Shown here one piece after another: positions 5,629-6,362 of a stretch of DNA of 6,362 bases. The notes beneath the pieces are model-generated. The model ran no database searches. It saw only the letters and a program-made list of their open reading frames with translations, and was not told the origin of the DNA. How positions within the stretch are numbered: position 1 is the stretch's first letter; each line of letters starts with the position of its first letter. The stretch covers positions 1-6,362 of the forward strand of contig JAITJY010000320.1 in NCBI GenBank assembly GCA_031278675.1. Reading direction: 5' to 3'. The stretch comes from Bifidobacteriaceae bacterium (GTDB lineage: Bacteria; Actinomycetota; Actinomycetes; Actinomycetales; WQXJ01). The translations under genes were made by a program, and so were the position numbers.

Positions 5629-6362
5629 TAGAGACCGGCCTCCAATGCTGCGGCGAGGCCTGCCGCGTCCAGTGAGTCGTCAAGAACACCGAGGCGTTGC
5701 CGCGAAGCGCCCATCGGGTCAGGCATTTCCACCAGCGCCGCCCCGCCCGGCCAGGTCAGCGTCAACCGGTCCCAGGCCGCGCTGACCACACCAGCGCCGA
5801 GGCGGCGGATCGCTTCGCCCCGCAGGTAAGCCCGCGTCGAGTCCGGTGGCTGCGCCACCGCTTGGGCTATCTCCGGTTCGGTGAAGAGCCGTTCCACGCC
5901 GCCGGCTGCTTCGAGCCGGTGAAACAGTGAGTTTGGTGAGCCGACGTCCGTCCAGCGCAGGTCGCCGGCCCTGAGCTGGGGTGCCGCCCAGTCCAGGGAC
6001 CGCCGACGGCGCAACGCATCAAGCACCTGGTATTTGGCGACCCATTCGACCTGGTGGGCTTGACTCGCCGGGTCGGTGGCCAGCCCGTCCAGCACGGCTC
6101 CCCAACGTTCGGTCAATGCTGCGTCGTTGGGGCCGGGCAAGGCCCGCTGGACCAACTCGCGGTACCAGTGCTGGATGTCCAGTGCCGAGGCGAGCTTGCC
6201 GTTTCTTAGCTCCAGCCCCGCCCGGAGCGTGAGGTCGCGGCTGACCTTGTGAAATGCGTCCACGGGGGATGCGAGGGCGACGGCGGCCGGGTCGGCATCG
6301 TCTACCTGTAATGCCCGCAGCACCAAACCTGTCACCCCGACCCTGAGATAGGTGGCGACCTC
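5628..6362 (-). CDS. dop: Pup deamidase/depupylase Dop (C-terminal half; 5' end beyond right edge)
   Basis: Dop deamidates the C-terminal Gln of Pup to Glu and also cleaves Pup from tagged proteins. It is a homologue of PafA. The frame is open to the right edge, and 244 C-terminal residues are visible. They begin EVATYLRVGVTGLVL, which matches the region just after the NMSE motif of M. tuberculosis Dop, so roughly the first half, including the ATP site and Dop loop, is missing. Further matches: SALDIQHWYRE (59-69), HQVEWVAKYQVLDALR (103-118), DLRWTDV, SLFHRL, VERLFTE, and QPPDSTRAYLRGE (171-183). I call Dop rather than a second PafA because EVATYLRVG and PPDSTRAYLRG match Dop and because pafA is elsewhere in the window. 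An internal GTG at 6335 is not a real start. Confidence 0.95.
   Translation of the reverse strand, partial: EVATYLRVGVTGLVLRALQVDDADPAAVALASPVDAFHKVSRDLTLRAGLELRNGKLASALDIQHWYRELVQRALPGPNDAALTERWGAVLDGLATDPASQAHQVEWVAKYQVLDALRRRRSLDWAAPQLRAGDLRWTDVGSPNSLFHRLEAAGGVERLFTEPEIAQAVAQPPDSTRAYLRGEAIRRLGAGVVSAAWDRLTLTWPGGAALVEMPDPMGASRQRLGVLDDSLDAAGLAAALEAGL
5629..5643 (-). promoter_or_regulatory. Shine-Dalgarno site of the DUF3097 gene inside the end of dop
   Basis: GGAGG at 5643 to 5639 lies 10 bases before the ATG at 5628, within the last dop codons. With the TAATG stop-start overlap it supports coupled translation of dop and the DUF3097 gene. Confidence 0.7.

Noticed and set aside
5628..6335. 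A second, short PafA-like protein starting at the GTG at 6335
   Set aside because: The frame continues without a stop to the window edge, and the residues before the GTG match Dop, so this is the end of a full dop gene.

Overview
This 6.36 kb window is high-GC DNA that carries a Pup-proteasome gene cluster followed by histidine biosynthesis genes, all on the minus strand. The intact 20S alpha and beta subunits, Pup, the Pup ligase and the depupylase/deamidase, together with GTG starts and strong Shine-Dalgarno (SD) sites, point to an actinomycete (Actinomycetota). I cannot place it to genus from sequence alone.

In transcription order (right to left) the layout is: the C-terminal half of dop (cut by the right edge); a DUF3097-family gene starting in a TAATG overlap with the dop stop; about 100 bases of intergenic DNA holding a hairpin and a candidate leaderless promoter; pup, prcB and prcA, joined by two 4-base ATGA overlaps; a possible 173-base spacer; pafA; hisF, joined to pafA by a GTGA overlap; hisI; and, 10 bases after hisI, a proline/tyrosine-rich two-helix membrane protein of DUF4190 type that runs off the left edge. 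Coding density is very high. No stretch over 300 bases lacks a gene, and I see no tRNA, rRNA, CRISPR or insertion sequence.

The genes form one pathway. Dop deamidates the C-terminal Gln of Pup (GGQ to GGE) and also removes Pup from substrates. PafA ligates Pup-GGE to lysines. PrcA and PrcB form the 20S core that degrades pupylated proteins delivered by the ATPase Mpa/ARC, whose gene is not in the window and would normally lie upstream of dop, beyond the right edge. HisF and HisI are unrelated enzymes of the histidine pathway but appear to share the transcript.

Points that stand out: DUF3097 sits between dop and pup; pup has a -10-like TAGAAT exactly 7 bases before an SD-less ATG (leaderless start); PrcB has Ser instead of the near-invariant Gly just before its catalytic Thr; and the SD site of prcB is built from the codons for Pup's own C-terminus. 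I see a variant of a known system rather than a wholly new one; the DUF3097 insertion is the best lead.
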